DNA from: Acetobacterium woodii DSM 1030
Lineage (GTDB): Bacteria > Bacillota > Clostridia > Eubacteriales > Eubacteriaceae
NCBI RefSeq assembly: GCF_000247605.1
Contig: NC_016894.1
Coordinates: 3,585,732-3,649,731 of the forward strand
DNA length: 64,000 nt
Direction of reading: 5' to 3'
Below the pieces are notes generated by a model that saw nothing but the letters and a program-made list of their open reading frames with translations, was not told where the DNA came from and made no database searches. Each line of letters begins with the position of its first letter. The stretch's first letter is position 1. Of this stretch, positions 7,840-14,935 are shown in pieces. The translations under genes were made by a program, and so were the position numbers.

Positions 7840-8681
7840 GCTCCCATCCTTTTTTCTTTTCTAAATTTTTCTTTTGCCCATTCAATTTGCTCATTTCGAA
7901 TTTCCTGACGGTAGTTTTTACCAGTGAATGATACCGGAACACATTCTTCCAGTATTCTGTCGTAGATTCTGGAATACTCCACCTTCTTCGGATTTTTAAG
8001 CTCATTAATTGTCAAATTTGTAGTGATAATCATTGGCAAATTGTTTTTATATCGGTCATCAACAACCTTGTAGACCTGTTCCATCGCGTAATCTGTCTGT
8101 CGCTCGGCTCCCAGGTCATCAATGATCAAGAGCTTATACCGACTAAACTCCTTGAAGTACCCCGCTTTATCCTGGATTGAAAAGATGTCATCAACAATTT
8201 TTGCAAAACTGGTCATCATAACAGGCACATTATTCTCAATCAATTGATTGGCAATGCATGCCGCCGTAAATGTTTTTCCACGCCCTACATTCCCCCAAAA
8301 TATCATGCCCATGCCCGTTTTAAAAAAGTCGTTCATGAAATTATCAGCATAGATCCGAGCCATTTCTATATTTGGTTGTCCACCATCATCCTGATCGAAC
8401 GTCCATTTCTTGAAGGCATCATCCTGAATACCCATGGTCTGCAACCGCCGAACATTCTCTTTTTCTTGCAGTGCAATAAAACCTTCCGCCTTTAAATCCC
8501 GGATCTGCTTTTCACATTCGCAAATGCAAAATACTTTTCTTGTTTTATCCAGAAAATCAAGAACAACCTCCTTGGGGGTATTGCATTTATGGCAGTAGAT
8601 CAGTCCATCTTTGACATAATCATTAACGTCCACAATGCTACAGGTCTTGCTGATTTCCTCAATGCTAATTAAATCCATCAT
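7836..8681 (-). CDS. DnaC-like helicase loader (AAA+ ATPase)
   Basis: A 281-aa protein whose N-terminus has four cysteines (YCHKCNTP, FCICECEK) like a zinc-binding region, followed by an AAA+ core with Walker A GNVGRGKTFTA (about residue 130) and Walker B LLIIDDLGAE (about residue 185), then sensor I IITTNLT. DnaC/DnaI-type loaders place the replicative helicase on the phage origin. It overlaps the DnaD-like initiator gene by 4 nt, the standard initiator-loader pair. Confidence 0.88.
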   Translation of the reverse strand: MMDLISIEEISKTCSIVDVNDYVKDGLIYCHKCNTPKEVVLDFLDKTRKVFCICECEKQIRDLKAEGFIALQEKENVRRLQTMGIQDDAFKKWTFDQDDGGQPNIEMARIYADNFMNDFFKTGMGMIFWGNVGRGKTFTAACIANQLIENNVPVMMTSFAKIVDDIFSIQDKAGYFKEFSRYKLLIIDDLGAERQTDYAMEQVYKVVDDRYKNNLPMIITTNLTINELKNPKKVEYSRIYDRILEECVPVSFTGKNYRQEIRNEQIEWAKEKFRKEKRMGA

Positions 8682-9547
8682 AGTGAGTCCTCCGGATTAA
8701 AACTGCCATCATACACATACGGCTGATTACTTGTTGCTTTATTTTTATGAGCGTCATAACCTGAATAGCTTCCACCTCGACAACCTTTGTCTTGCTCCCT
8801 CGCTAACCAGTTGGCAATGAATCGCTTGATTCCGCCTTTCGTTTTTCGGTTCTTAGGATTTGCATCCAACCACCCCCGCATTTTTCTAAGCTCCTGAATC
8901 ACATTGACAGCGGGGTAAAGTTCTGACCATTCATCAACTTGGCTTTGAATGACTGAATAATTTGTTTTATCGACCAAAGGCAATTTAATGACTATTGGCG
9001 TGTTCGCTGGCTCGTGAGCTGACGCATCAGCTCCGGGCACTATATCTATACTAACCTCACCTATACTACCCTTACCTAACCTAACCTTACCTATGCCGTC
9101 ATTTGGCTGACATACGTCTGACATTTGACTGACATATGGTTGACAAGCGGTAAACTGGTTTTTTTGATTGTTGTTTTTTGGCTTTGTGTCGCAATTCCCA
9201 CGTTGATCAACAGTATAGGCGCCATTGGGTTTTTCTTCGAGCAGAGCCCGTTCTTCCTGATATACTGTTGTCGTAAGTCGATCCTTACGAATATAGTTAT
9301 GCATCTTCCAGTGTTTAATAACAATGACTCCGGTTTCAAAAACGATGACATAACTCTTGGCAAGCAATAATTTAAAATCATCATCTTTACAACCAATTAT
9401 TCGCTGTATTTTTTTCGGACTATTTATAAACCCTTCATCGTCTGCCCTCATGCATAAATGAAAATAGAGAGCTTGGGCACTTAATGGCATATCTAAAAAC
9501 GCGTCTGAGTCAATGATTGTTTTTGCAAACATCCTTCTTTCAGCCAT
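8678..9547 (-). CDS. DnaD-like replication initiator/replisome organiser
   Basis: A 289-aa protein. The N-terminal winged-helix (FAKTIIDSDAFLDMPLSAQALYFHL, then FINSPKKIQRIIGC) is typical of phage replisome organisers, and a DnaD-like C-terminal region follows a low-complexity linker (about residues 110-190). The linker region of the gene contains strikingly regular short DNA repeats (9041-9146), as expected if the phage origin lies inside the initiator gene. It probably binds this origin and recruits the DnaC-like loader encoded directly downstream. Confidence 0.82.
   Translation of the reverse strand: MAERRMFAKTIIDSDAFLDMPLSAQALYFHLCMRADDEGFINSPKKIQRIIGCKDDDFKLLLAKSYVIVFETGVIVIKHWKMHNYIRKDRLTTTVYQEERALLEEKPNGAYTVDQRGNCDTKPKNNNQKNQFTACQPYVSQMSDVCQPNDGIGKVRLGKGSIGEVSIDIVPGADASAHEPANTPIVIKLPLVDKTNYSVIQSQVDEWSELYPAVNVIQELRKMRGWLDANPKNRKTKGGIKRFIANWLAREQDKGCRGGSYSGYDAHKNKATSNQPYVYDGSFNPEDSL
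9041..9146. other. Probable phage replication origin: two sets of iterons inside the initiator gene
   Basis: Four YTGACAW units start at 9107, 9118, 9129 and 9140, exactly 11 bp apart (one helical turn) and out of phase with codons, so the repeat is not a protein repeat. Next to them, 9041-9094 is built from CCTA/CCTTA units (TACCTAACCTAACCTTACCT). Location in the initiator linker is typical of phage origins. Function is inferred. Confidence 0.6.
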
Positions 9548-9576
9548 TTAACGACCTCCTCATATTGAATTATCAT

Positions 9577-9804
9577 TCACGCCACATCTTCCAGATTTTC
9601 AACACCTGCCCATTCCAGGGCCTTTTCAATGTGAGTGGTGTATTTTGTCAGGACTTTAAAATAATGGGTAACACCATCTGTTTTTATTTTAATTTCCTTA
9701 TAGCTTGGTGCTATGCAATGAAGCACTCCATTGTTTTCAGGTTCTTCAATGCTAAAGCCCTTCTTTTCCAAGATTTCGATTACTTTTTGAATTGTAAAGT
9801 TCAT
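9577..9804 (-). CDS. Hypothetical phage protein (75 aa)
   Basis: A small alpha/beta protein (FTIQKVIEILEKKGFSIEEPE... VTHYFKVLTKYTTHIEKALEW). Its ATG overlaps the stop of the 55-aa gene upstream by 4 nt. No known domain recognised. It belongs to the early/replication operon by strand and spacing. Confidence 0.58.
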   Translation of the reverse strand: MNFTIQKVIEILEKKGFSIEEPENNGVLHCIAPSYKEIKIKTDGVTHYFKVLTKYTTHIEKALEWAGVENLEDVA

Positions 9805-9968
9805 GGTTTATCCTCCAAATATTCCGGTTCCAGTTTTATACTTTCCCGGAACCGGTTAATCATTTTTCTAAATTTCTCATCGCCTTTTTGCAGGGTTGAT
9901 TCCTTCTCCTGCAGTTCCAATATTCTGGAATGTTTAATTCGGTCATCCTGTTTATTATTTTTATTCAT
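9801..9968 (-). CDS. Small coiled-coil phage protein (55 aa)
   Basis: An ATG frame after GGGTGGG; the product is charged and helical (SRILELQEKESTLQKGDEKFRKM), ending in KP with the stop overlapping the next ATG. No recognisable family. The coupled overlap supports real translation. Confidence 0.5.
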   Translation of the reverse strand: MNKNNKQDDRIKHSRILELQEKESTLQKGDEKFRKMINRFRESIKLEPEYLEDKP

Positions 9969-10027
9969 CCCACCCTTTCCCCACTATACAAACGCATATA
10001 AATATGCTAGAATTGATAAAAGAATGT

Positions 10028-10516
10028 TTACCTGACTAGGGTGAAATTTTGAGATCGTTGTTCGAGCAACGGTCTTTTTTCTATTGCGGAGAAAATTAAG
10101 CTCCATCCGGACATAATGCCTTCCATTACTTCTTTTATAAATGTTTCCGAGGTTTCTATCTCATGTTCATCAATACGGTTATCTAAGATAACCTTTCGCA
10201 TTTCGCTTTCCAAAGGGTGTATATCGCTTATTTCAGCCTGAAATTTCAAAAACGCTTCCGGCAAATTAGTTACTTCAATATTTGGAAAAATCTCCCGACC
10301 GATTAAGGTGTTTTCCTTAAGATGGAGTAATGGTAACCATGGTGTACCGTATATTTTTGCCATTCTCAGGATTACTTCATCCGGGGGAACGTTTTTACCC
10401 AATTCATAATTCGACAACGTGTGAGTATGGATATCCAGCTTTTCCGCTGCTTCGTCCTGGTTTAAATTTGCATGATCTCTGCATATCCTGTAGATGCTTT
10501 TACATGTTTCTTTCAT
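10028..10516 (-). CDS. Xre-family HTH regulator with C-terminal extension
   Basis: 162 aa from ATG 10516; the open frame begins at TTG 10537. The N-terminal HTH is clear (YRICRDHANLNQDEAAEKLDIHTHTLSNYELGKNVP). A further 90 residues have no recognised domain and might bind a partner or a ligand. It lies in the minus-strand early operon between the excisionase-like gene and the replication genes, so it may tune early-to-replication expression. Confidence 0.75.
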   Translation of the reverse strand: MKETCKSIYRICRDHANLNQDEAAEKLDIHTHTLSNYELGKNVPPDEVILRMAKIYGTPWLPLLHLKENTLIGREIFPNIEVTNLPEAFLKFQAEISDIHPLESEMRKVILDNRIDEHEIETSETFIKEVMEGIMSGWSLIFSAIEKRPLLEQRSQNFTLVR

Positions 10517-10575
10517 GTTCTTTTCTGATCCTTTCAAGTAAAATTAAAATGTAATACTCCTTAATCTCTCTCCCT

Positions 10576-10911
10576 TCAAGCTCCAACAGCCTGATCAAGT
10601 TCCACGCATAATTCTTTACCTTCTTCTTTCATTATCCGGCTCAAATGTAATTCCCGAAGATATGTCAGACAATCTTTAAACTCTGCTAGTGTCGAATGCT
10701 TATCCAGAAGGATCGCTCTATCTGGGCGACACCCCGACTCCCACCCTTTTTCATATACGCCAATATCAATGGTGCCAACATGACCGGCAATATAAAAAAA
10801 CACGCATGGTTCCCCCACTATTGAATTTTTTTTATCTCCGATCGTGTTCATTTTTAAACACTGCAATGCAATGGCATTTGCCAATTCCCGCTTTAATTCG
10901 ATAGTATCCAT
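10576..10911 (-). CDS. Hypothetical phage protein (111 aa)
   Basis: An N-terminal helix (IELKRELANAIALQCLKM) precedes a beta-rich middle (EPCVFFYIAGHVGTIDIGVY) and a helical C-terminus. It lies 14 nt after the excisionase-like gene. No family recognised. The antisense frame in this stretch is a shadow. Confidence 0.6.
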   Translation of the reverse strand: MDTIELKRELANAIALQCLKMNTIGDKKNSIVGEPCVFFYIAGHVGTIDIGVYEKGWESGCRPDRAILLDKHSTLAEFKDCLTYLRELHLSRIMKEEGKELCVELDQAVGA

Positions 10912-10925
10912 AGTGATTACCGCCC

Positions 10926-11117
10926 CTATATGTATTCTTCCAGCTTTTTTCTGGAAATATGGTAGTTATACCGCCGATTGTTTTCATTCGTTTTAATGGC
11001 CACCCCGATGGGGAGAATTCCCCTTTGCAGGGCAACTCTGACAAACTGCTCAGACTTACCAAGCAGCTGGGCTGCTTCTCTAACGGATACATTTTTGTTT
11101 TCTTTTAATTCATTCAT
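10926..11117 (-). CDS. Excisionase/MerR-type HTH protein (63 aa)
   Basis: The sequence VSVREAAQLLGKSEQFVRVALQRGILPIGVAIK followed by YNYHISRKKLEEYI is the winged-helix pattern of helix_turn_helix_17/excisionase-like proteins. It may be the directionality factor for the integrase at 18242, or another early DNA-binding protein. Its leader is copy A of the repeated TTAGGAGG element, so it is the most downstream member of the leader-repeat gene array. Confidence 0.72.
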   Translation of the reverse strand: MNELKENKNVSVREAAQLLGKSEQFVRVALQRGILPIGVAIKTNENNRRYNYHISRKKLEEYI

Positions 11118-11190
11118 CGCTATTACCTCCTAACTGGTTTTTTATCTTTTCAATTACGCATTCTTTTGTTATACTTAACAAAAAGGAGCT
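11118..11190. promoter_or_regulatory. Leader repeat copy A with divergent promoter
   Basis: On the minus strand CCAGTTAGGAGGT precedes the start of the 63-aa gene, matching the shared leader. On the plus strand TTTTCA-17 nt-TATACT can serve the gene at 11195. This is the most diverged copy of the array. Confidence 0.55.
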
Positions 11191-11194
11191 TAAT

Positions 11195-11704
11195 ATGACT
11201 GAACCTAATGAAACCCTAAATTTCATCTATAATTTTCTCAATTCACCATTCTGGTTCGTATTAAGTATCGTTTTAGGCTTTTGTGCAGATAAGTTTCGGC
11301 GAAAGTGGAAAGTTTCCGAAGCCAAAGCTAACAACTTATCTTTTTTATTCAAGAATTACAAAATTGTAACAAAGCTAGAAGACTCTTCCGAATACCTATC
11401 ATCTCAATTAACCAAACAGGCAAAATATTTAGCCATGTCCCAAGAACTTGATCCCATTAAAATATCTGAACTCAGAGATCTTATTTCGGAAATCAGCTAT
11501 TTTGACTATATTCTTTGTAATAAAGAACGCGAAAGCATCTTAAAAATTGGGGAAATTATTAGCAGTCAAAAACCAAATTTCAATGTTTTAGACGACCACT
11601 TACATAAATTATCTGGCTACCTTAAAACAGAAAGGATGTACCATCATGATTATAACTTCACCCCAGAAAAAAGAGCTCATTTCAAAACTCGCCGATCAAA
11701 CTAA
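11195..11704 (+). CDS. Membrane-anchored accessory protein of the prophage
   Basis: 169 aa with AAAAAGGAGCT ribosome site. One N-terminal transmembrane segment (FWFVLSIVLGFCADKF, about residues 17-32) is followed by a basic stretch (RRKWK) and a helical cytoplasmic domain of about 130 residues. It is transcribed against the early lytic operon from its own promoter, so it is likely expressed in the lysogen (lysogenic conversion). No family recognised. Overlaps the next gene by 59 nt. Confidence 0.65.
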   Translation: MTEPNETLNFIYNFLNSPFWFVLSIVLGFCADKFRRKWKVSEAKANNLSFLFKNYKIVTKLEDSSEYLSSQLTKQAKYLAMSQELDPIKISELRDLISEISYFDYILCNKERESILKIGEIISSQKPNFNVLDDHLHKLSGYLKTERMYHHDYNFTPEKRAHFKTRRSN

Positions 11705-12143
11705 AACCGGTAAATTAAAATGGGATAGAATCGGCCATCATCAACCATCACCAACATCAATAATGCAATTTATTTACGGACTAAACTCCGAATATGTTTT
11801 TGATGATTCTTTCTGGACACCTTATAAAAATGGCTACTTTTGCCTACTGCATACCGTTTATGATCCGTCTATTATTGGAAACACAGAACAAATGAAGCTG
11901 TTCAATGAAACTTTTGATTTGAACAAACTAAGCCATAATTTTTTGCCAGTAAGTGATAATGCATCAAAGTATAAGACAAATTACAAATTACTGGTCCAGT
12001 CTGATGAATTCATTGTCCCGGAATTAATTCCTCCAGCTGGTGACCCGATGGATGATGAACTGTATGCGCTTAGCGAAATTATTAAACGTGCTAATACCAA
12101 AAACGAAGAGTTCGTAAAAATGTTTTTAGCTGACTCCGAGTAA
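11646..12143 (+). CDS. Hypothetical accessory protein of the prophage
   Basis: A 165-aa soluble protein starting inside the end of the previous gene, with AAAGGA about nine bases before the ATG, so the two are co-transcribed and probably coupled. No recognised motif. The C-terminal 18 nt overlap the convergent minus gene at 12126. The pair 11195/11646 could work as membrane anchor plus cytoplasmic partner; that is inference from arrangement. Confidence 0.62.
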   Translation: MIITSPQKKELISKLADQTKTGKLKWDRIGHHQPSPTSIMQFIYGLNSEYVFDDSFWTPYKNGYFCLLHTVYDPSIIGNTEQMKLFNETFDLNKLSHNFLPVSDNASKYKTNYKLLVQSDEFIVPELIPPAGDPMDDELYALSEIIKRANTKNEEFVKMFLADSE

Positions 12144-12317
12144 CCATTTTAAAATAAATGCTACTGCAAGAAAGCAATTGAAGATTAAAAACAACCTGTA
12201 AAAAAACAAAAATGTCTTTTTATCTTCTTCTGCTTTTTTTGCTTCTATTGCATAAGCACGTGCGACATTTCCCCAATATTCATCCATATTTTTCAAACTT
12301 TTTCTATTCTCTTCTAT
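12126..12317 (-). CDS. Small membrane protein with ATA in place of the start codon
   Basis: About 63 aa with one C-terminal transmembrane segment (FLFFYRLFLIFNCFLAVAFILKWLLG). The conserved leader GGAGGTGAGAAG is followed by ATA exactly where other copies have ATG. The next codons (ENRK) match the start of the gene at 14436 (AENRK), so ATA is the positional equivalent of the start. Initiation may use ATA poorly, or a TTG or ATG 7-10 codons downstream, or the gene may be inactive. A GTG at 12326 lies inside the ribosome site and is unlikely to be used. Confidence 0.5.
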   Translation of the reverse strand: MEENRKSLKNMDEYWGNVARAYAIEAKKAEEDKKTFLFFYRLFLIFNCFLAVAFILKWLLGVS

Positions 12318-12400
12318 TCTTCTCACCTCCTAACTGTTTTTTAATTTACTCTTGTTTATTCTTGCTCCCGCTCCTATAATTGAATTGTCAGTTTATTAGA
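12318..12400. promoter_or_regulatory. Leader repeat copy B with plus-strand sigma-A promoter
   Basis: Minus strand: CAGTTAGGAGGTGAGAAG. Plus strand: TTGTTT (12352-12357), 17-nt spacer, TATAAT (12375-12380), then the shared TGAATTGTCAGTTT block. No plus-strand gene follows, so the transcript would be antisense to the small hydrophobic gene at 12464. Confidence 0.7.
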
Positions 12401-12463
12401 AAAGATTTAATGCAGATATTCTGCTAAATCCGCTTCCTGATCATTTAAGTCCTATTCATCCAC

Positions 12464-12559
12464 TCACGAATTCAGAAAAAGAGCAATGATTGCTAAAATT
12501 ATCCCAACAAGTGAAAGAATATCGGCAAATAATTGAAGTCGTCTGTCCTTTTGGTTCAT
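12464..12559 (-). CDS. 31-aa hydrophobic peptide, type I toxin-like
   Basis: It starts MNQKDRRLQLFADILSLVG and continues as one strongly hydrophobic helix (IILAIIALFLNS). A charged start plus a single membrane helix of about 18 residues is the build of small type I toxins and holin-like peptides. It has the shared AGGAGGTGA ribosome site. The promoter in copy B reads antisense through it. Toxin activity is inference; a small structural membrane peptide is the alternative. Confidence 0.5.
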   Translation of the reverse strand: MNQKDRRLQLFADILSLVGIILAIIALFLNS

Positions 12560-12562
12560 ATC

Positions 12563-12640
12563 TCACCTCCTAATTTGGCTTTTTTCCACTATTTGAATTT
12601 CCAATCCTAAAGCATCCAGTAGTTGAACCAAGCTTTTATC
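12563..12640 (-). pseudogene. Remnant of an Xre regulator C-terminus (duplicate of 14936 gene), with leader copy C
   Basis: About 75 nt nearly identical to 14936-15012, encoding QLLDALGLEIQIVEKSQIRR and stop. The upstream HTH part is missing. As in the intact gene, the last codons AGG AGG TGA are themselves the ribosome site of the next gene. This shows that a segment carrying regulator end plus leader has been copied within the array. Confidence 0.7.
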
Positions 12641-12655
12641 TTTATATCGATCAAA

Positions 12656-12910
12656 TTATAAGGATGTGGCAAATTGATCGAGATTCTTTCTTATCTCAGA
12701 TGCAACAAGTTCAGGCTGTTTAGGGTACTCACTCGTTATGTTCACAGTCTTTATGTTCACAGTCTTCATTGGTTGCTTTATTTCTACACTAATCTTAGCC
12801 ATTGCAATACTAATTTTGACTAGATTCTCTGTACCGCATTCTACTGATCTCTCTGCTAGCAATTGCAGTTGTTGGCAGAGAATTTCATTTTTAATTTTTT
12901 CAACTTCCAT
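12656..12910 (-). CDS. Hypothetical phage early protein (84 aa)
   Basis: It starts at ATG 12910, eight bases after AGGAGG in leader copy D. The N-terminal part is helical (VEKIKNEILCQQLQLLAERS) and the middle has a tandem KTVNIKTVNI from a 15-bp DNA duplication. Unknown function. It lies between leader repeats on the early minus transcript. Confidence 0.55.
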   Translation of the reverse strand: MEVEKIKNEILCQQLQLLAERSVECGTENLVKISIAMAKISVEIKQPMKTVNIKTVNITSEYPKQPELVASEIRKNLDQFATSL

Positions 12911-12996
12911 CCTTCTCACCTCCTAACTTGGTTTCTTATTTTCACTCTTGTTTCTTTTTGCTCCCACTCCTATAATGAAATTATCAGTTTTTTTAG
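12911..12996. promoter_or_regulatory. Leader repeat copy D with plus-strand sigma-A promoter
   Basis: Minus: AAGTTAGGAGGTGAGAAGG before ATG 12910. Plus: TTGTTT (12948-12953), 17 nt, TATAAT (12971-12976), followed by GAAATTATCAGTTT. Downstream on plus is AAAAGGAGCT but only a ten-codon frame from ACG, so the plus cargo looks decayed. Confidence 0.72.
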
Positions 12997-13079
12997 AACT
13001 GAAATAATTTCAAAAGGAGCTACAAACGGAAAAACCAAAAATAATCGACTGCCAATAGTTCGCGCTATCGGCGTTCACT

Positions 13080-13256
13080 TTATTTTTCTTCTACTACTGT
13101 TGCATTCGTATTTCGCAAAATATTATGCAAATTTTCAACTTCAGTATCTAATTGATCCACAAGATTCATAATATCTCTAAGCTTATTCGTTGCTTCTTCA
13201 CAACCGATGTCCATCGTTACATTCAGTCTCAATTTTTCACTTGGTCCCCAACCCAT
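13080..13256 (-). CDS. Hypothetical phage early protein (58 aa)
   Basis: It starts at ATG 13256 behind leader copy E. The product has a short beta segment (KLRLNVTMDIG) and a long helix (EEATNKLRDIMNLVDQLDTEVENLHNIL) that could form a coiled coil. Same overall plan (RLKI/VSLDI-type strand then helix) as the 14212 gene, so the two may be distant relatives. Function unknown. Confidence 0.55.
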   Translation of the reverse strand: MGWGPSEKLRLNVTMDIGCEEATNKLRDIMNLVDQLDTEVENLHNILRNTNATVVEEK

Positions 13257-13342
13257 CCTTCTCACCTCCTAACTGACTTTTTATTTTTACTCTTGTTTCT
13301 TTTTGTTCAACCTCCTATAATTAAGTTGTCAACTCAGCAAAG
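13257..13342. promoter_or_regulatory. Leader repeat copy E with plus-strand sigma-A promoter
   Basis: Minus: CAGTTAGGAGGTGAGAAGG before ATG 13256. Plus: TTGTTT (13293-13298), 17 nt, TATAAT (13316-13321), then TAAGTTGTCAAC. It drives the zinc-ribbon gene at 13370. Confidence 0.72.
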
Positions 13343-13369
13343 TTGAAATCTATGAAAGGAGGCACTCAA

Positions 13370-13510
13370 ATGAATAAAACTGGTGAAAAACCTGGTAAGG
13401 GAACTTACAAATGTACAAAATGTGGGCAACTTGTTGTACTAGATGATAGTTCTGATACCTTGCCCCCTTGCCCTAAATGTAGCAATACCAAATTCACTAA
13501 GGTTGGATAA
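13370..13510 (+). CDS. Small zinc-ribbon protein (46 aa)
   Basis: A ribosome site AAAGGAGGC precedes ATG. The sequence GTYKCTKCGQLVVLDD then PPCPKCSNTKF has two CxxC knuckles and is a rubredoxin/zinc-ribbon-like fold, a common stand-alone small protein in Clostridia. Expressed from the plus promoter of copy E and convergent with the 13497 gene, with a 14-nt overlap. Role unknown; as cargo in the array it is probably expressed during lysogeny. Confidence 0.72.
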   Translation: MNKTGEKPGKGTYKCTKCGQLVVLDDSSDTLPPCPKCSNTKFTKVG

Positions 13511-13649
13511 CATTAAAATGTTTACTCCATAGTATTTTTTTAAACCATTGACGCCAAATTGTAATTTGCTCATTACCATTGGCGTCTTTGAAGTGGCTAT
13601 AATACATCAAAGGCAACGCCTGCTTCAGATTAAATATAAATTTTTTCAT
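13497..13649 (-). CDS. Hypothetical small protein (50 aa)
   Basis: It starts at ATG 13649, eight bases after AGGAGG of leader copy F. The sequence is aromatic and basic (KKFIFNLKQALPLMYYSHF; ITIWRQWFKKILWSKHF), possibly membrane-surface associated. Its 3' end overlaps the convergent zinc-ribbon gene. No family recognised. Confidence 0.55.
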   Translation of the reverse strand: MKKFIFNLKQALPLMYYSHFKDANGNEQITIWRQWFKKILWSKHFNVIQP

Positions 13650-13700
13650 CCTTCTCACCTCCTATCCGGCTTTTTGTTTTTCCTTTACTCTGATATAATG
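13650..13700. promoter_or_regulatory. Leader repeat copy F with plus-strand promoter
   Basis: Minus: GGATAGGAGGTGAGAAGG before ATG 13649. Plus: TATAAT at 13694-13699; the -35 is weak (TTTTTG at 17 nt, or TTGTTT at a 14-nt spacing). It serves the gene at 13731, whose ribosome site is TTGAGGAG. Confidence 0.6.
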
Positions 13701-13730
13701 AATTAATTAATTTTGAGGAGAAAATAACTC

Positions 13731-14252
13731 ATGCAAGGATTTGAAGCCATTAGTTTACTTGTCGCCTTCATCGCGCTAATAATTTCTTTAGCAACACTTC
13801 AACAGAATAGAAACATCGTTGAAGAATCAAATCGTGCGTATATTGTTCTATACATCGATCGTGAAAGGCCAGATGACTACAAGAGCATTGTCTTAAAAAA
13901 CTTTGGTAAAACAAGTGGGATTCTTTTATCGGTTGAGTTCGACCCGCCGTTACCAGTAGATAAATCAAAAATTCATCGTAATAACCGACCTTTATTGACC
14001 GATTTCAAAAACATCTTTTTCGCACCAGGCCAATCATTTAAAACACATTTCGATTTAAAGAACGACGACGCTCAAATATTTAATGTCATTGTGATTTACG
14101 AAACACTTGGTCGTACTATCAAAGAAAGTTATTCGATTGATCTTACTTTCCGCAAAAGTTTATATCGTCTAAAAACTGATGCTGAAACCGAGTTAGATGC
14201 TCTAAAAACAATCAGTCAAAGCATTCTTGAAGTTTCTGACAAGCTCTCCTGA
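13731..14252 (+). CDS. Membrane-anchored beta-domain accessory protein
   Basis: 173 aa. An N-terminal transmembrane helix (ISLLVAFIALIISLATL, residues 6-22) is followed by QQNRNIVEESNRAYIVLYID, then a beta-rich domain with NFGKTSGILLSVEFDPPL. This layout recurs in unnamed bacterial and prophage proteins in which a small sandwich domain faces the membrane. It is read from copy F against the early operon and its 3' end overlaps the convergent 14212 gene by 41 nt. A superinfection-exclusion role is possible but not shown. Confidence 0.65.
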   Translation: MQGFEAISLLVAFIALIISLATLQQNRNIVEESNRAYIVLYIDRERPDDYKSIVLKNFGKTSGILLSVEFDPPLPVDKSKIHRNNRPLLTDFKNIFFAPGQSFKTHFDLKNDDAQIFNVIVIYETLGRTIKESYSIDLTFRKSLYRLKTDAETELDALKTISQSILEVSDKLS

Positions 14253-14436
14253 CTGCATTGGCCACTTCATCCTTATCACAGATATCAGCATTGATATCTA
14301 AGCTAATTGTTACAGTTGGTTCGCCACTAATAATTCTTCCATCCTGGGTATAAACAGGAGTACCATATCCAAGGGTTGATACTATTTTTAATCTTGTCGG
14401 ATATAAATCGTAATTAGTTTTTCTATTCTCTGCCAT
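14212..14436 (-). CDS. Hypothetical phage early protein (74 aa)
   Basis: ATG 14436 behind leader copy G. The sequence TRLKIVSTLGYGTPVYTQDGRIISGEPTVTISLDINADI is beta-rich, followed by a helix with cysteines (VRRACQKLQEC). The first codons (AENRK) resemble those after copies B and H, so repeat homology runs into the coding region. Function unknown. Confidence 0.57.
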   Translation of the reverse strand: MAENRKTNYDLYPTRLKIVSTLGYGTPVYTQDGRIISGEPTVTISLDINADICDKDEVANAVRRACQKLQECFD

Positions 14437-14517
14437 CCTTCTCACCTCCTAACTGATTTTTATTTTTACTCTTGTGCTGGTTATCATCTTTTTCTATAAT
14501 TGGAATATCAGCTTCAT
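14437..14517. promoter_or_regulatory. Leader repeat copy G with plus-strand promoter
   Basis: Minus: CAGTTAGGAGGTGAGAAGG before ATG 14436. Plus: TTGTGC (14472-14477), 17 nt, TATAAT (14495-14500), then TGGAATATCAGCTT. It drives the gene at 14551. Confidence 0.7.
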
Positions 14518-14550
14518 ATGGTTGAAATTTGAACTATAGGTGGTGTTTAA

Positions 14551-14787
14551 GTGTCTGATTACTCAAATCTGAAAGAAATAAAAGAAGTTTATAATCAAAG
14601 TGACGTCAACCGCTTATTAAAAAACGGTTGGAAACTTCTAAATATCTACAATGCTCCAGACCCATATGTTCCCAAAGCGCAATGTGCAACCTATGTGATG
14701 GGATTCATGGTTGAACCTTGGCCAAGATCTGAAATTGCTGAACCCGATGACCCGTATTCTCATTACGATGAAAACGATAGTCTTTAG
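14551..14787 (+). CDS. Small accessory protein with VNxLLxxGWxLL motif (78 aa)
   Basis: GTG start with ATAGGTGG seven bases upstream. The N-terminal motif SDVNRLLKNGWKLLNIYNAP is a short helix plus glycine-tryptophan turn seen in many small plasmid, phage and ICE proteins of unknown role. The next gene on the other strand (14784) has a related EANELL...W segment, so the convergent partners may be homologous. The stops overlap by 3 nt. Confidence 0.6.
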   Translation: MSDYSNLKEIKEVYNQSDVNRLLKNGWKLLNIYNAPDPYVPKAQCATYVMGFMVEPWPRSEIAEPDDPYSHYDENDSL

Positions 14788-14930
14788 CGTCTCCCAAAAA
14801 TAAACAGTAAACCAGTTGCCGTCTTTGTGATTCTTAAAATTTCCCAAACTCGGTTATCTTTATCAAGAAGTTCGTTTGCTTCCTCAACCGAACGAACTTC
14901 TTTAACTTCCTTTACGTCTTGCATTTTCAT
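14784..14930 (-). CDS. Small early protein with EANELL motif (48 aa)
   Basis: ATG 14930 lies eight bases after the AGGAGGTGA that also forms the end of the upstream Xre gene. The sequence VEEANELLDKDNRVWEILRI resembles the N-terminal motif of the convergent 14551 product. Short and basic at the C-terminus. Function unknown. Confidence 0.5.
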   Translation of the reverse strand: MKMQDVKEVKEVRSVEEANELLDKDNRVWEILRITKTATGLLFIFGRR

Positions 14931-14935
14931 CCTTC

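Noticed and set aside
12863-13171. 102-codon plus-strand frame between copies D and E
   Set aside because: It starts inside the copy D leader and runs antisense through the better-supported 13080 gene; the promoter of copy D would start transcription after its ATG.
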